Source of the DNA: Candidatus Formimonas warabiya
Lineage (GTDB): Bacteria > Bacillota > Dehalobacteriia > Dehalobacteriales > Dehalobacteriaceae
Length of the DNA stretch: 64,000 nt
Reading direction: 5' to 3'
Assembly: GCF_002777255.1 (NCBI RefSeq)
Contig: NZ_CP017634.1
Span: 2,988,903-3,052,902 of the forward strand
Shown: positions 52,664 through 60,766 of the stretch, one piece after another
How the letters are laid out: each line of letters begins with the position of its first letter
Position numbering within the stretch: the first letter of the stretch is position 1
Notes under the pieces: generated by a model
What the model saw: only the letters and a program-made list of their open reading frames with translations
Told to the model about the DNA's origin: nothing
The model's database searches: none
Program-made: the position numbers and the translations under genes

Positions 52664-52978
52664 GGCATCATCACCCTTCAATTTATCATTTACCGGGACC
52701 ATCGATCAGAAAAAGGATTCATTATCAAAGATATGTAGAAAAATAGAGGATATTCAAAAGAATTTCCCCGGTATGGGGGCACTAGAAAACTTGGCTTGCG
52801 CCAAGCCTCTGGCGACGGCGGAAGCCTTAGTTGCACTTATACTTTCAACCTTTTGAAACTTATAAATTCTGAAAGTATAAAAAAGCCCAGAGGGCTTTTC
52901 GGGATCCGGGTACCGGGAAAAACAATTAAATCAAAAAGCCGGAGGTGATTCCCCCGGCCTTGGCGGTACCATGCATCT
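52664..52978. other. Intergenic region with several hairpins
   Basis: No gene. Contains CTTGGC-TTGC-GCCAAG (52790-52805), an 11-bp inverted repeat TTATACTTTCA / TGAAAGTATAA (52837-52847 with 52870-52880), a hairpin AAAAGCCC-AGA-GGGCTTTT with a T-run on minus (about 52882-52900), and the terminator at 52933-52958. Some may be terminators of ttcA; the first two are unexplained. Confidence 0.5.
52933..52958 (-). terminator. Terminator after the TtcA-like gene
   Basis: Stem GCCGGAGG / CCCCCGGC (52938-52945 with 52951-52958; one G-U pair), loop of five, and a T-run on the minus strand (52933-52937). Confidence 0.75.
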
Positions 52979-53845
52979 TTATTCTTCCTGGTAGAAATCC
53001 AAATAGGAATGCTTTTTGCCCTCCCGCTGCCAGCCTACAATACAATCCATATTGACATTTTGGGCCGATTTCATAATGAAGTGATCCACGTTCTTAATTT
53101 TTTTCTTCAGTTCCTGAATCAAGGCTTTTATTTCATACCGTTTATTGGCCGTCTTTTCCGCAGCCACCATACAAGCGCAGTTAAGAGGCCAAATTCCGTG
53201 CTCCTGAGTAAATTTCTCAATATATTGTTCCTCAATATAATAAAGGGGACGGATCAATTCCAGCCCTTTAAAATTGGTTGACCTTAATTTAGGGAGCATG
53301 GTTTTGAAGCATCCGGTGTAAAACATATTTAACAAAGTTGTTTCAATCACATCATTAAAATGATGGCCCAGAGCCAGCTTGTTGCATCCCAGTTCCCGGG
53401 CTTTAGCATACAATGCGCCCCGGCGCATTTTGGCACAGAGATAGCAAGGATAGTCCTGGGCAATATGATCTACAATTTTAAAAATATCGGACTCAAATAG
53501 ATGAATGGGAATATTTAATTGCCGGCAGTTCTCCAGGAGTAATTTCCTGATGTCTTCGTGATAACCGGGATCCATGGCAATAAACTCCAGGGCAAAATTT
53601 CTCTTGCCATGATGATACAGTTCCTGGAACAACTTGGCCATAATGGTGCTGTCTTTTCCCCCGGAAACTGCAACCGCAATTTTGTCTCCGTCCTCAATTA
53701 AATGAAAATCGTTGATTGCCGTAAGAAATTTAGACCAAATCTGCCTTTTATATTTCGTAATAATACTTCTTTCAATTTCCTGAAGGGGGGCCCGCTCACC
53801 CTCCGGGATTAATCTATCACAGCCACTTCCTGCCACTTTACCCAT
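52979..53845 (-). CDS. TtcA-like tRNA 2-thiocytidine synthetase family protein (PP-loop ATPase)
   Basis: 288 residues: PP-loop SGGKDST (about 60-66), then CYLCAK with paired cysteines (about 134-137) and CACM near 224, which fits the Fe-S and thiolation cysteines of TtcA-type tRNA-thiolating enzymes. The family transfers sulphur to C32 of tRNAs or to related substrates. Single gene, followed by its own terminator. Several paralogous subfamilies exist in Clostridia, so the tRNA target is not certain. Confidence 0.8.
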   Translation of the reverse strand: MGKVAGSGCDRLIPEGERAPLQEIERSIITKYKRQIWSKFLTAINDFHLIEDGDKIAVAVSGGKDSTIMAKLFQELYHHGKRNFALEFIAMDPGYHEDIRKLLLENCRQLNIPIHLFESDIFKIVDHIAQDYPCYLCAKMRRGALYAKARELGCNKLALGHHFNDVIETTLLNMFYTGCFKTMLPKLRSTNFKGLELIRPLYYIEEQYIEKFTQEHGIWPLNCACMVAAEKTANKRYEIKALIQELKKKIKNVDHFIMKSAQNVNMDCIVGWQREGKKHSYLDFYQEE

Positions 53846-53990
53846 CTTTGTCCCTCACTCAAAACAGAATTCAGCATCTATTGATAGGAATAATTTGAGC
53901 TAAAACTATTTTTTTCATCCCAAAATATTATAAATCCATTCCACCAAATTAACCAGCCTGTCCTTTATTCCTCCCCCAGGATCCTTCAAA
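53846..53990. other. Short intergenic region
   Basis: No gene or further signal seen between the TtcA-like start and the cheX terminator. Confidence 0.5.
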
Positions 53991-54028
53991 AAATAAAAAT
54001 TCCGAGATCACTTTTGGGTGCTCGGAAT
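53991..54028 (-). terminator. Terminator after cheX
   Basis: 8-bp stem ATTCCGAG / CTCGGAAT (53999-54006 with 54021-54028), 14-base loop, then TTTTTATTT on the minus strand. Confidence 0.8.
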
Positions 54029-54046
54029 CCTTGTTGCCGCCTACGG

Positions 54047-54508
54047 CTACATCTCCAAACCTACGTTTATTTCCACCATGCCCACTTCCGTTAATACCTC
54101 AACGACTAATGTTTTAACCCGGCTTAACCGCCCCCGCACATTATTCCCCACAATAAGGGTAGGTGGAGAAATCTGGACGGACAGGCCATTTTGCTCCAGA
54201 CCGATGGAGGCACAGCCCGTAACCATATTTGCCATCTCAGAAATCGCGCTTTGCGCCATCTCATCGAATTCCTCCACAGGAACTCCCATCATCATCATAG
54301 ATGCAATCCCCTTGGCTGTTTCCTGGTTCATGCTAAAGGCCACGATCCCCCTAATATCCTCCGAAAGGCCGATAAAAGCAGTAACCTCATTGGTCGCCAG
54401 AAGCTTATCCTTTAAACTGAGATTCCCTCTTTTTACTTTTGAGAAGCCGTACTGTAACAGTATTTCAAAAAAGGCATCTACAAATGGAGCGACCATTTTA
54501 ACGTCCAA
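54047..54508 (-). CDS. cheX: CheX-family CheY-P phosphatase
   Basis: 153 residues of one CheX domain with the motif SAISEMANMVTG, whose E-x2-N pair forms the catalytic site that dephosphorylates CheY-P. The start is TTG at 54508, following GAGGAGG about 10 bases upstream. It is far from the che operon (2-5 kb) and is preceded by a c-di-GMP-I riboswitch and terminator (54608-54821), so its level should follow c-di-GMP, linking second-messenger and chemotaxis signalling. Confidence 0.9.
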   Translation of the reverse strand: MDVKMVAPFVDAFFEILLQYGFSKVKRGNLSLKDKLLATNEVTAFIGLSEDIRGIVAFSMNQETAKGIASMMMMGVPVEEFDEMAQSAISEMANMVTGCASIGLEQNGLSVQISPPTLIVGNNVRGRLSRVKTLVVEVLTEVGMVEINVGLEM

Positions 54509-54607
54509 AAAAATTCTCCCTCCTCAAAACCCGTCTCTTTGTCTACGGTGACCATTCCAGAAGCTCCTGGGAAATTGTGGTCTTCATCTATTGATTTTGC
54601 CGGCACA

Positions 54608-54642
54608 ATAAAAGACTCTGCTTGGTTTACCAGAACAGAGTC
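54608..54642 (-). terminator. Terminator of the c-di-GMP riboswitch expression platform
   Basis: Minus-strand stem GACTCTG ... CAGAGTC (54614-54620 with 54636-54642) extended by further pairing in the loop, followed by TTTTATTG. It lies between the aptamer and cheX, the place expected for ligand-controlled termination. Confidence 0.75.
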
Positions 54643-54660
54643 AGAAAGCAACATCAATGA

Positions 54661-54750
54661 GATACTCTTCGGTAACTCGGCTGCCTTGGGTAAAACCGTA
54701 AGGTCCGTAGTTTTGCGTCGCCGGTTTTCACCGGGTTTGCCTTTTCGGAA
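54661..54750 (-). ncRNA. Cyclic di-GMP-I (GEMM) riboswitch upstream of cheX
   Basis: Minus strand reads GGCAAACC, then CGGT-GAAA-ACCG (P2 stem with GAAA tetraloop), GACGCAAAAC, CTACGG/CCTTACGG, and GCCGAGTTACCG. This order of conserved blocks (GGCAAACC, GAAA loop, ACGCAAA, GTTACCG) is that of the c-di-GMP-I aptamer. A consensus promoter and a terminator flank it. Confidence 0.85.
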
Positions 54751-54792
54751 TTATTATAAAATTATTTTGGGAAGATCATCTTTCTATTATTA

Positions 54793-54821
54793 ATTATGTG
54801 TTGAGGGGTAAATATTGTCAA
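54793..54821 (-). promoter_or_regulatory. Promoter of the cheX riboswitch transcript
   Basis: Minus strand TTGACA (54816-54821), 17-base spacer, CATAAT (54793-54798). Confidence 0.8.
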
Positions 54822-54853
54822 GAGTTTACAAGCCGTATCAAATAATTCTTCTG

Positions 54854-56083
54854 TCAGACCGCCGCAAGCTTTCGTTCATATTCCTGCCTGAAGTGCTGCA
54901 GGGTAGTCAGAATCGGACTTGGGGCAGCCTGGCCGCATCCACACAAACAGGCTTTTTGCATGATCCTGCCTAACCGGGTAATCTTATCCATATCTTCTGC
55001 GGTCCCTTTTCCTGCATTGATTCTGGTCAGCATCTCGTGGCACCTGAAGGAACCTTCCCGGCAGGGAGTACACTTTCCACAGGACTCGTGGACAAAGAAT
55101 TTGGCGATTCTTGTCACAATATCGACCACGTCTCTGGTCCGGTTCATCACAAAGACAGCCCCGGTTCCCAGGGTAGCGTCAATCTTCCGCATGGAATCGA
55201 AATCAATGGCCGTGTCCAGCAGGGATTCCGGAATAAAAGCACCGGATGTTCCCCCAATCTGCACCGCCTGGAACTGACCGCCATTTTTCACGCCGCCACC
55301 AAAATCATAGATGACATCCCTGATCGTGGTATCGGTAGGTACCTCAATGACAATACAGTTTGCCACATCTCCCGTCAAGGACAGTACCTTGGTCCCGGGA
55401 TAGCTTTTTGCTCCGATCCCGGCATACCAGTCGGCACCTTTTTCCATAATTGGCCCAATATTGGCAAATGTCTCCACATTGTTGACAATGGTAGGTTTTC
55501 CCCAGAGTCCGGATACCGGGGGAAAAGGCGGCTTAAACCTGGGCTCTCCCCGGTGGCCTTCGATGGATTCGATCAGGGCCGATTCTTCTCCACAGACGTA
55601 GGCACCTCCACCCATGCGCACTTCCACGTCAAAATCCCCTAAAACCCCTTTTTCCTTGGCTTGGGCAATCGCGGTATTCAAAAGGTCCACTAAAAATGGA
55701 TACTCACCGCGGCAATAAATATAGCCTTTTTTTGCTCCGATGGCATAGCCGCAGATTGCCATCCCTTCCAGCACACTGTGGGGATCGCTTTCCAGGAGGA
55801 TGCGGTCTTTATAGGTCCCCGGCTCCCCCTCATCGGCATTACAAATGACATACTTTTCATCCGCAGGTATATTGTGAGAGAAGGACCATTTCAGGCCGGT
55901 ATTAAAGCCTGCTCCCCCTCGCCCCCTCAGCCCGGATCTTTTCACTTCTTCAATGACGTCCAACCTGCTCATATGACGCGCTTTATTTAAGGACTCGTAT
56001 CCACCTGTGCCTATATAGTCCTCAATCTTGAGGGGGTCAATTTTTCCCCAATTACGCAGCACAATGCGCATCTCTTCACCCAT
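54854..56083 (-). CDS. NuoF-like flavoprotein subunit of an NAD-linked formate dehydrogenase/hydrogenase complex
   Basis: 409 residues. NADH site GRGGAGFNTGLKW, FMN site ICNADEGEPG, and GGGAYVCGEESALIESIEGHRG, with the 4Fe-4S motif SCGKCTPCREG (about 345) and a further cysteine in CLCGCG. It would pass electrons between the Fe-S subunits and NAD(P). Cotranscribed with the NuoE-like gene (45 bp) and fdhA, forming a three-subunit enzyme in the cytoplasm. It lacks the N-terminal 2Fe-2S domain found in HydB-type subunits. Confidence 0.9.
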   Translation of the reverse strand: MGEEMRIVLRNWGKIDPLKIEDYIGTGGYESLNKARHMSRLDVIEEVKRSGLRGRGGAGFNTGLKWSFSHNIPADEKYVICNADEGEPGTYKDRILLESDPHSVLEGMAICGYAIGAKKGYIYCRGEYPFLVDLLNTAIAQAKEKGVLGDFDVEVRMGGGAYVCGEESALIESIEGHRGEPRFKPPFPPVSGLWGKPTIVNNVETFANIGPIMEKGADWYAGIGAKSYPGTKVLSLTGDVANCIVIEVPTDTTIRDVIYDFGGGVKNGGQFQAVQIGGTSGAFIPESLLDTAIDFDSMRKIDATLGTGAVFVMNRTRDVVDIVTRIAKFFVHESCGKCTPCREGSFRCHEMLTRINAGKGTAEDMDKITRLGRIMQKACLCGCGQAAPSPILTTLQHFRQEYERKLAAV

Positions 56084-56127
56084 AGTTAAGTTCCCTCCTC
56101 ACCTTTCCCAACCCTCACTTGTTTAAA

Positions 56128-56574
56128 TCATTTATACAGGGACAGAACCTGGGATATTTGCTCCCTGTTCAATCCGCCAAAGGGTTTGCCATTCACCGTA
56201 AACACCGGGGTATCCTGGCACTGCCCCACACATTCCGCCCACTCCAGGGTAAATTTTCCGTCCTCCGTGGTTTCTCCCATTTTAATACCCAATTCTTTTT
56301 CCAAGGCATCAACAACCTCGCTTGCTCCGGCAATATGACAGGGAGCGCTTGCACAGATGCGAATCACATATTTACCCCGTTGTCCCACTTTCAAATAGGA
56401 ATAAAAAGTAGCCACCCCAAAGGCCTTCGCCAAAGGAAGCCCAAATACTTGGGCCGCTTCACGCACCGCTTCTTCAGGAATATAATTATATTCTCTCTGG
56501 ATCGCGTGATAGGCTTCAATTAGTCCTCCGGGAAGATCTTTGCGGCTATTGATAATTTCTGTATAATCAGTCAC
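56128..56574 (-). CDS. NuoE-like [2Fe-2S] subunit
   Basis: 148 residues of the thioredoxin-like NuoE fold, with cysteines in ICASAPCHIAG and AECVGQCQDTP binding a 2Fe-2S cluster. It sits between fdhA and the NuoF-like gene. Such a subunit relays electrons within NAD-dependent formate dehydrogenases and electron-bifurcating complexes. Length typical. Confidence 0.92.
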   Translation of the reverse strand: MTDYTEIINSRKDLPGGLIEAYHAIQREYNYIPEEAVREAAQVFGLPLAKAFGVATFYSYLKVGQRGKYVIRICASAPCHIAGASEVVDALEKELGIKMGETTEDGKFTLEWAECVGQCQDTPVFTVNGKPFGGLNREQISQVLSLYK

Positions 56575-56665
56575 AGCTGGTTCACCTCCATCGCGGATGA
56601 TAGATTATAAAAACTGTCCTCGGTTGAATTTAGAAGGAACACAGGCACCTGGTCCCCTAGCCGTA

Positions 56666-59344
56666 TTACCCTACTTTTTCGATCTTAACCGCACATACTT
56701 TATATTCTCCCGTCTTTGTAACCGGGTCCAGCCCATGACTGGTGAGAACATTGGTGGGGCTTTCTTTATAATGGAACGACATCCAGATCATGCCGGCAGG
56801 CACCTTGTTTGTCACCTGGGCCCGTGTGGTAACCTCTCCCCGGCGGGAAATCACTTTCACCTTTTCTCCTGTCCCCACCCCTAAACGGGCGGCATCTTCC
56901 GGATTCACCTGGGCCATTTCTTCCGGCCACATGCTCTGAATACCCTTTGAGTAAGGCGTGGTGACATTATAATGGTATAAAATACGTCCCGTCGATAAAA
57001 GAAAAGGAAATTGTTCGTCCGGTATTTCTACCGGAGGAATATGCTCGGAGGGCTGGAACAATCCCAGACCCCGGCTGAAAGACTTGCCATGGAGGTATGG
57101 TGTCCCCGGATGGTCGGCCGTGGGACAGGGCCATTGCATGCCTTTTTCTTCCAAGCGAGGATAGGAAACTCCCGCCATAGAAGGGGTAAGGGCGGCCATT
57201 TCCCGCCAGATTTCCTCCGGATGCGTATAATTCATGGGATAGCCCATGGCATTGCTGATGGAGATAATGGTCTGCCAATTGGCTTGCCCTGGAAGCGGGT
57301 TGATCGCTTTCCGTACCCGTTGAATCCGGCGCTCCGTAGAGGTGAAAGTGCCGTCGGTTTCCGCAAAGCTGGCCGCCGGCAGCACCACGTCGGCATACTG
57401 GGCGGTTTCTGAGAGAAACAGCTCCTGCACCACCAAAAACTCCAGCTTTTCCAGTCCGGAACGGATCTCATTGGTGTTGGGGTCGGTGAGAACCGGATTT
57501 TCCCCCAAAATATACATGGCTTTTAATTCCCCTTCATTGGCCTTTTCAAACATTTGGGGAATCATCAACCCGTTTTCCGCCGGCAAAGTTACTCCCCAGG
57601 CGGTTTCAAACTTAGTGCGGGCAGCCGGATCAACCACCCTTTGATAACCGGAGAAAACATTGGGCAGCGCCCCCATATCGCAGGCGCCCTGCACGTTATT
57701 CTGACCCCGGATGGGATTCACTCCGGTGTGGGGACGGCCCAAATGGCCGGTAAGCATGGCCAGGTTGGCAATACTCATCACGTTGCTTGTCCCGCATACG
57801 TGTTCCGTAATCCCTAAGGTATAAAAGAGCATGGCCTTATCTGTCTTGGCATAAAGACGGGCCACCGCATACAGGTCCTCTACAGGAATACCGGTGAGGC
57901 GGGAAACATATTCCGGGGTGTATTTTTCCACGGTTTCTTTCAGAGCGGCAAAATTCTCCGTTCTTTCTTCAATAAAGTTTTTGTCCTGCAAATCCTCTTT
58001 AATAATAATGTGCATCAACCCGTTGAGCAGAGGGATATCGGTACCGGACCGGAGGCGCAGCCAGTAATCGGCTTCCTCCGCCAGTTCAATGCGTCTCGGG
58101 TCAACTACGATCAGTTTCGCGCCCCGGCGCTTGGCCTGCCGCATTTTATAGCCGATGACCGGGTGCGCTTCCGTGGTATTGGTGCCGACCAACATGAGCA
58201 GTTCCGCCCCGCTGATCTCGGCAATAGAATTGGTCATGGCGCCGCTGCCAAAAGTAGTGGCCAGACCGGCCACTGTGGGAGCGTGTCAGGTACGGGCACA
58301 GTGGTCTACATTGTTTGTGCCCATCACCGCCCTGGTAAATTTTTGCATCAAGAAATTTTCTTCATTGGTACATCTGGCTGAACTTAATGCGGCAAAAGAC
58401 TTGGGTCCATACTTTTCCCTGATCTCCGTGAAACGGGTGGAAATCAGATCAATGGCCTCCTCCCAGGAGGCAGGCTCAAATTTTCCCTCTCTTTTAATCA
58501 ACGGCGTTGTCAAGCGCTGTTCATTGTTGACAAAATCCCAGCCAAACCGCCCTTTCACGCACAGGGCCCGGCCGTTGGCAGGACTGTCCGGGTTGGAAAG
58601 GACCCCCACCAATTTGCCGTCTTTCACACAAAGATCAAAATTACACCCGACTCCACAGAAGGGACAGGTCGTTCTGACCCGGTCCAATTCCCAGCGGCGG
58701 CCTTTCCCCTGCATCGGTTTTTCTGTCAAAGCACCGGTGGGACACACCGCTACACAATTGCCGCAAAATGTACACACCGAATCCACATAGGGCTTGTCAC
58801 CGTAAGTAGCCACTTTCCTGTCAAACCCTCGGTTAATATAATCAATATTGTCCTTACCAATGATTTCGGCACAGGCCCGCACACATTTGCCACACTGAAT
58901 ACACTTGTTCATATCCCGCAGTACGAAAGGATTACTGTCGTCAATGGGGTAATGATGTCTCTCCCCGGCAAAGGAACTGTCTTTTACGCCGTACCGGTAG
59001 CAGTATTCCGCCAGCCTGCAGTCTCCATTTTTTTCACAGGTCAGGCAGTCAAGAGGATGGTTGGCCAAAAGTAGTTCCAAAATCGTTCGTCTCGTTTCCA
59101 CGACAAGAGGAGACTCGGTGTGCACCACCATGCCCCGTCCCACCGGGGTCACACAAGAAGCCGACAAAAGCGGGGCTCCTTCCACTTCCACAACGCAAAG
59201 ACGGCAAGATCCCTGAAGGCTTAATTCGGGATCAAAACACAGCCGGGGGATATCAATGCCGATTTGTTCGGCAGCCTCTAAGATGGTTGTCCCGGCCGGA
59301 ACTTCAACTTCTCTTCCATCAATCGTTAATTTAACTGCATCCAC
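56666..59344 (-). CDS. fdhA: Selenocysteine-containing formate dehydrogenase catalytic subunit
   Basis: The gene is split by an in-frame TGA at 58286-58288 but reads as one protein of about 892 residues. Before the TGA: 2Fe-2S and 4Fe-4S ferredoxin motifs (CIQCGKCVRAC, CTFCGNCVAVCP), then the molybdopterin domain start (CPFCGVGCNFDLCV). The TGA falls in VDHCART-U-HAPTVAGLA, the active-site position of formate dehydrogenase, and translation continues GSGAMTNSIAEISGA. A SECIS hairpin follows. It uses molybdenum or tungsten to oxidise formate or reduce CO2. Start: GTG at 59344 has GGAAGGGAG upstream; an ATG at 59377 is possible. Confidence 0.93.
58256..58288 (-). promoter_or_regulatory. UGA selenocysteine codon with SECIS hairpin of fdhA
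   Basis: TGA at 58288-58286, 11 bases, then a perfect 7-bp stem AGTGGCC / GGCCACT (58274-58268 with 58262-58256) with loop GGTCT. Spacing and GGUC-type loop agree with the SelB-binding element of E. coli fdhF. Confidence 0.9.
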
Positions 59345-59783
59345 ACACAACACTCCCTTCCATTCCCTATTTTGCATTCCATGGTAAAACAGCGCCTAAA
59401 AACCTTCTCTGTCCCAAATGCCGTCCCCACCGCATCCATGGCCATCAGGTTTTCCTCATGTCCCAAGGCTACATGATGATATCCGTCCAAACAAAATAGA
59501 ACCGGTCCTTTTCTTAGCAGAAAAGACCGGTTTTTCACCCGTTTACCTTCTCTTTTCCACATTGGGAGGCACAACCGTCTCCCGTTGCACCTAAAGGTCA
59601 AAGGGCCATAACATCCGTTACAGGTCAATTGACTTGAAGGAATATTCAAGATATTTGATACTATTTTAAACGATCTTGCGCATTCCCACAAGAAAAAATT
59701 TTTTTCCTTTACATAAAGTCATTTCTAGTTCTGGGATATTTCTCCACATACTCCCGGTAGTTTCCAGCACCAGGCGGTCTTGT
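59345..59783. other. Intergenic region before fdhA
   Basis: About 440 bp without a gene. Contains a hairpin with T-run (59501-59535) and an unassigned GC-rich stretch (about 59390-59470) just upstream of fdhA that could be a structured leader. I do not identify a known riboswitch. Confidence 0.45.
59501..59535. terminator. Hairpin terminator between methyltransferase and fdhA
   Basis: Arms ACCGGTCCTTTTCT (59501-59514) and AGAAAAGACCGGT (59519-59531, one bulge). TTTTT follows on plus; on minus TCTATTTTG follows. Probably ends the upstream minus-strand operon. Confidence 0.6.
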
Positions 59784-60473
59784 TTATCCGTTATGATCAC
59801 ATTCCTTCCTTTCCTTGTCGGCCAGAGCCAGGAAATATCCCGGTTTCACAAGAGCAATGTCCTGTCCCAACCGGCAATCCCCTAGGACGGATAGGCTTCC
59901 GTATTCCCAGATCACTTGGGCCGCAAACTCTTTCCAGACAGCCGTGTGATCCTCCCACAAAAGGCGTCGGAATCCGCATCTATCAAGAAGTTCCTCCCAT
60001 TTGGCCCTTGTAAGGAAACGGCGCACTTCAACGGCGCTCAGGGCGCTCTCACTGGCCTCCTGCCGGGCATAAACATCGGATATGAGCAGCTTGCCGCCCG
60101 GCTTGAGTACATGGGCGCACGCAAGCAGTACATCAGGCTGTTCCATCACAGATAAACTGCATTCGGCAAGAACGGCCTCCCAGCTTCCCTCCGCAAAAGG
60201 TAAATTTTCTCCCCGGGCAACCATCAGCCTGCTCTGGGGGTATTCCGCCTGTCCGCACCGGATCAGGTCCGGGGAGCAATCAACACCGAGGGCCTGATAT
60301 CCCAAGGCATCCAAATGGGCGACCGTGCCTCCCATGCCGCAGCCGAGCACAAGGATGCCTGCGCCTTGCTGCAACTGGGCCAGTTCCAGCAATCTCTCCG
60401 TTAATGCCAGCCCTCCCGGACGCATGGCATGACCGGGCAATCCTATCCATGCCTGATTTTCGTATACTCCCAT
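59784..60473 (-). CDS. SAM-dependent methyltransferase (DVU_1556-like)
   Basis: 229 residues, class I methyltransferase: motif I ILVLGCGMGGTVAHL (about 40-54), acidic end GVDCSPDL, then PFAEGSWEAVLAECSLSVM and LKPGGKLLISD. It lies in the order aldehyde oxidoreductase - FAD/dicluster protein - CxxC redox protein - methyltransferase, which I recall from the Desulfovibrio DVU_1551-1559 locus. The substrate is unknown; it could modify a cofactor or precursor of the molybdoenzyme. Start ATG at 60473 (GGAGGCGAAGG upstream). Confidence 0.8.
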   Translation of the reverse strand: MGVYENQAWIGLPGHAMRPGGLALTERLLELAQLQQGAGILVLGCGMGGTVAHLDALGYQALGVDCSPDLIRCGQAEYPQSRLMVARGENLPFAEGSWEAVLAECSLSVMEQPDVLLACAHVLKPGGKLLISDVYARQEASESALSAVEVRRFLTRAKWEELLDRCGFRRLLWEDHTAVWKEFAAQVIWEYGSLSVLGDCRLGQDIALVKPGYFLALADKERKECDHNG

Positions 60474-60503
60474 TCCTTCGCCTCCTTTGCCAGGTTGTCA
60501 GGG

Positions 60504-60565
60504 GGGTTGTCAGGGGGACGGGGTTGTTGACACGAGTGTCAACAACCCCGTCCCCCTGACAACCC
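60504..60565. repeat. Perfect 30-bp inverted repeat (hairpin)
   Basis: Arms 60504-60533 and 60536-60565 are exact reverse complements with a two-base loop; sequence runs through GGGGGACGGGGTTGTTGACA. Its right arm ends at the last base of the redox-protein gene. No T-run follows, so it is probably an mRNA-processing or repeat element rather than a simple terminator. Confidence 0.8.
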
Positions 60566-60765
60566 TACTTGTCTTCCAGAGACATCTCAACCTGGGCTAC
60601 TTTTCCTTTCACTAACTCCTCCGACAAATAGACCAGACCGCAGAGAGGGCATTTGGGCAATTCTGTAATAAAACTATTTCCTAAATAACTGAGCGTTATT
60701 TTTGCCGGTTTCAAATAGACCTTGCACTTGTCGCACATAATAGCTGTATCTTGTTCATTCTGCAT
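60565..60765 (-). CDS. Small CxxC redox/zinc-ribbon protein (DVU_1557-like)
   Basis: 66 residues from the ATG at 60765, one base after the stop of the upstream gene. Two CxxC pairs (CDKCKVYLKP and CPLCGLVYL) suggest a zinc ribbon or rubredoxin-like metal site. It occurs between the FAD/dicluster protein and the methyltransferase, the same order as in the Desulfovibrio DVU_1557 region (as I recall it). It may carry electrons or bind an Fe/Zn centre; no experiment is implied. Confidence 0.78.
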   Translation of the reverse strand: MQNEQDTAIMCDKCKVYLKPAKITLSYLGNSFITELPKCPLCGLVYLSEELVKGKVAQVEMSLEDK

Positions 60766-60766
60766 A

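Noticed and set aside
56666-58273. Separate molybdopterin oxidoreductase gene starting at GTG 58273
   Set aside because: The start lies just after the in-frame TGA of fdhA and has no ribosome-binding site; the SECIS hairpin and active-site context show one gene.
59326-59691. Minus-strand ORF of 121 residues before fdhA
   Set aside because: Contains the terminator hairpin, has cysteine-rich random composition and overlaps the fdhA start in another frame.
60504-60565. CRISPR repeat or attachment site
   Set aside because: A single palindrome without spacer-repeat array, integrase or tRNA nearby.
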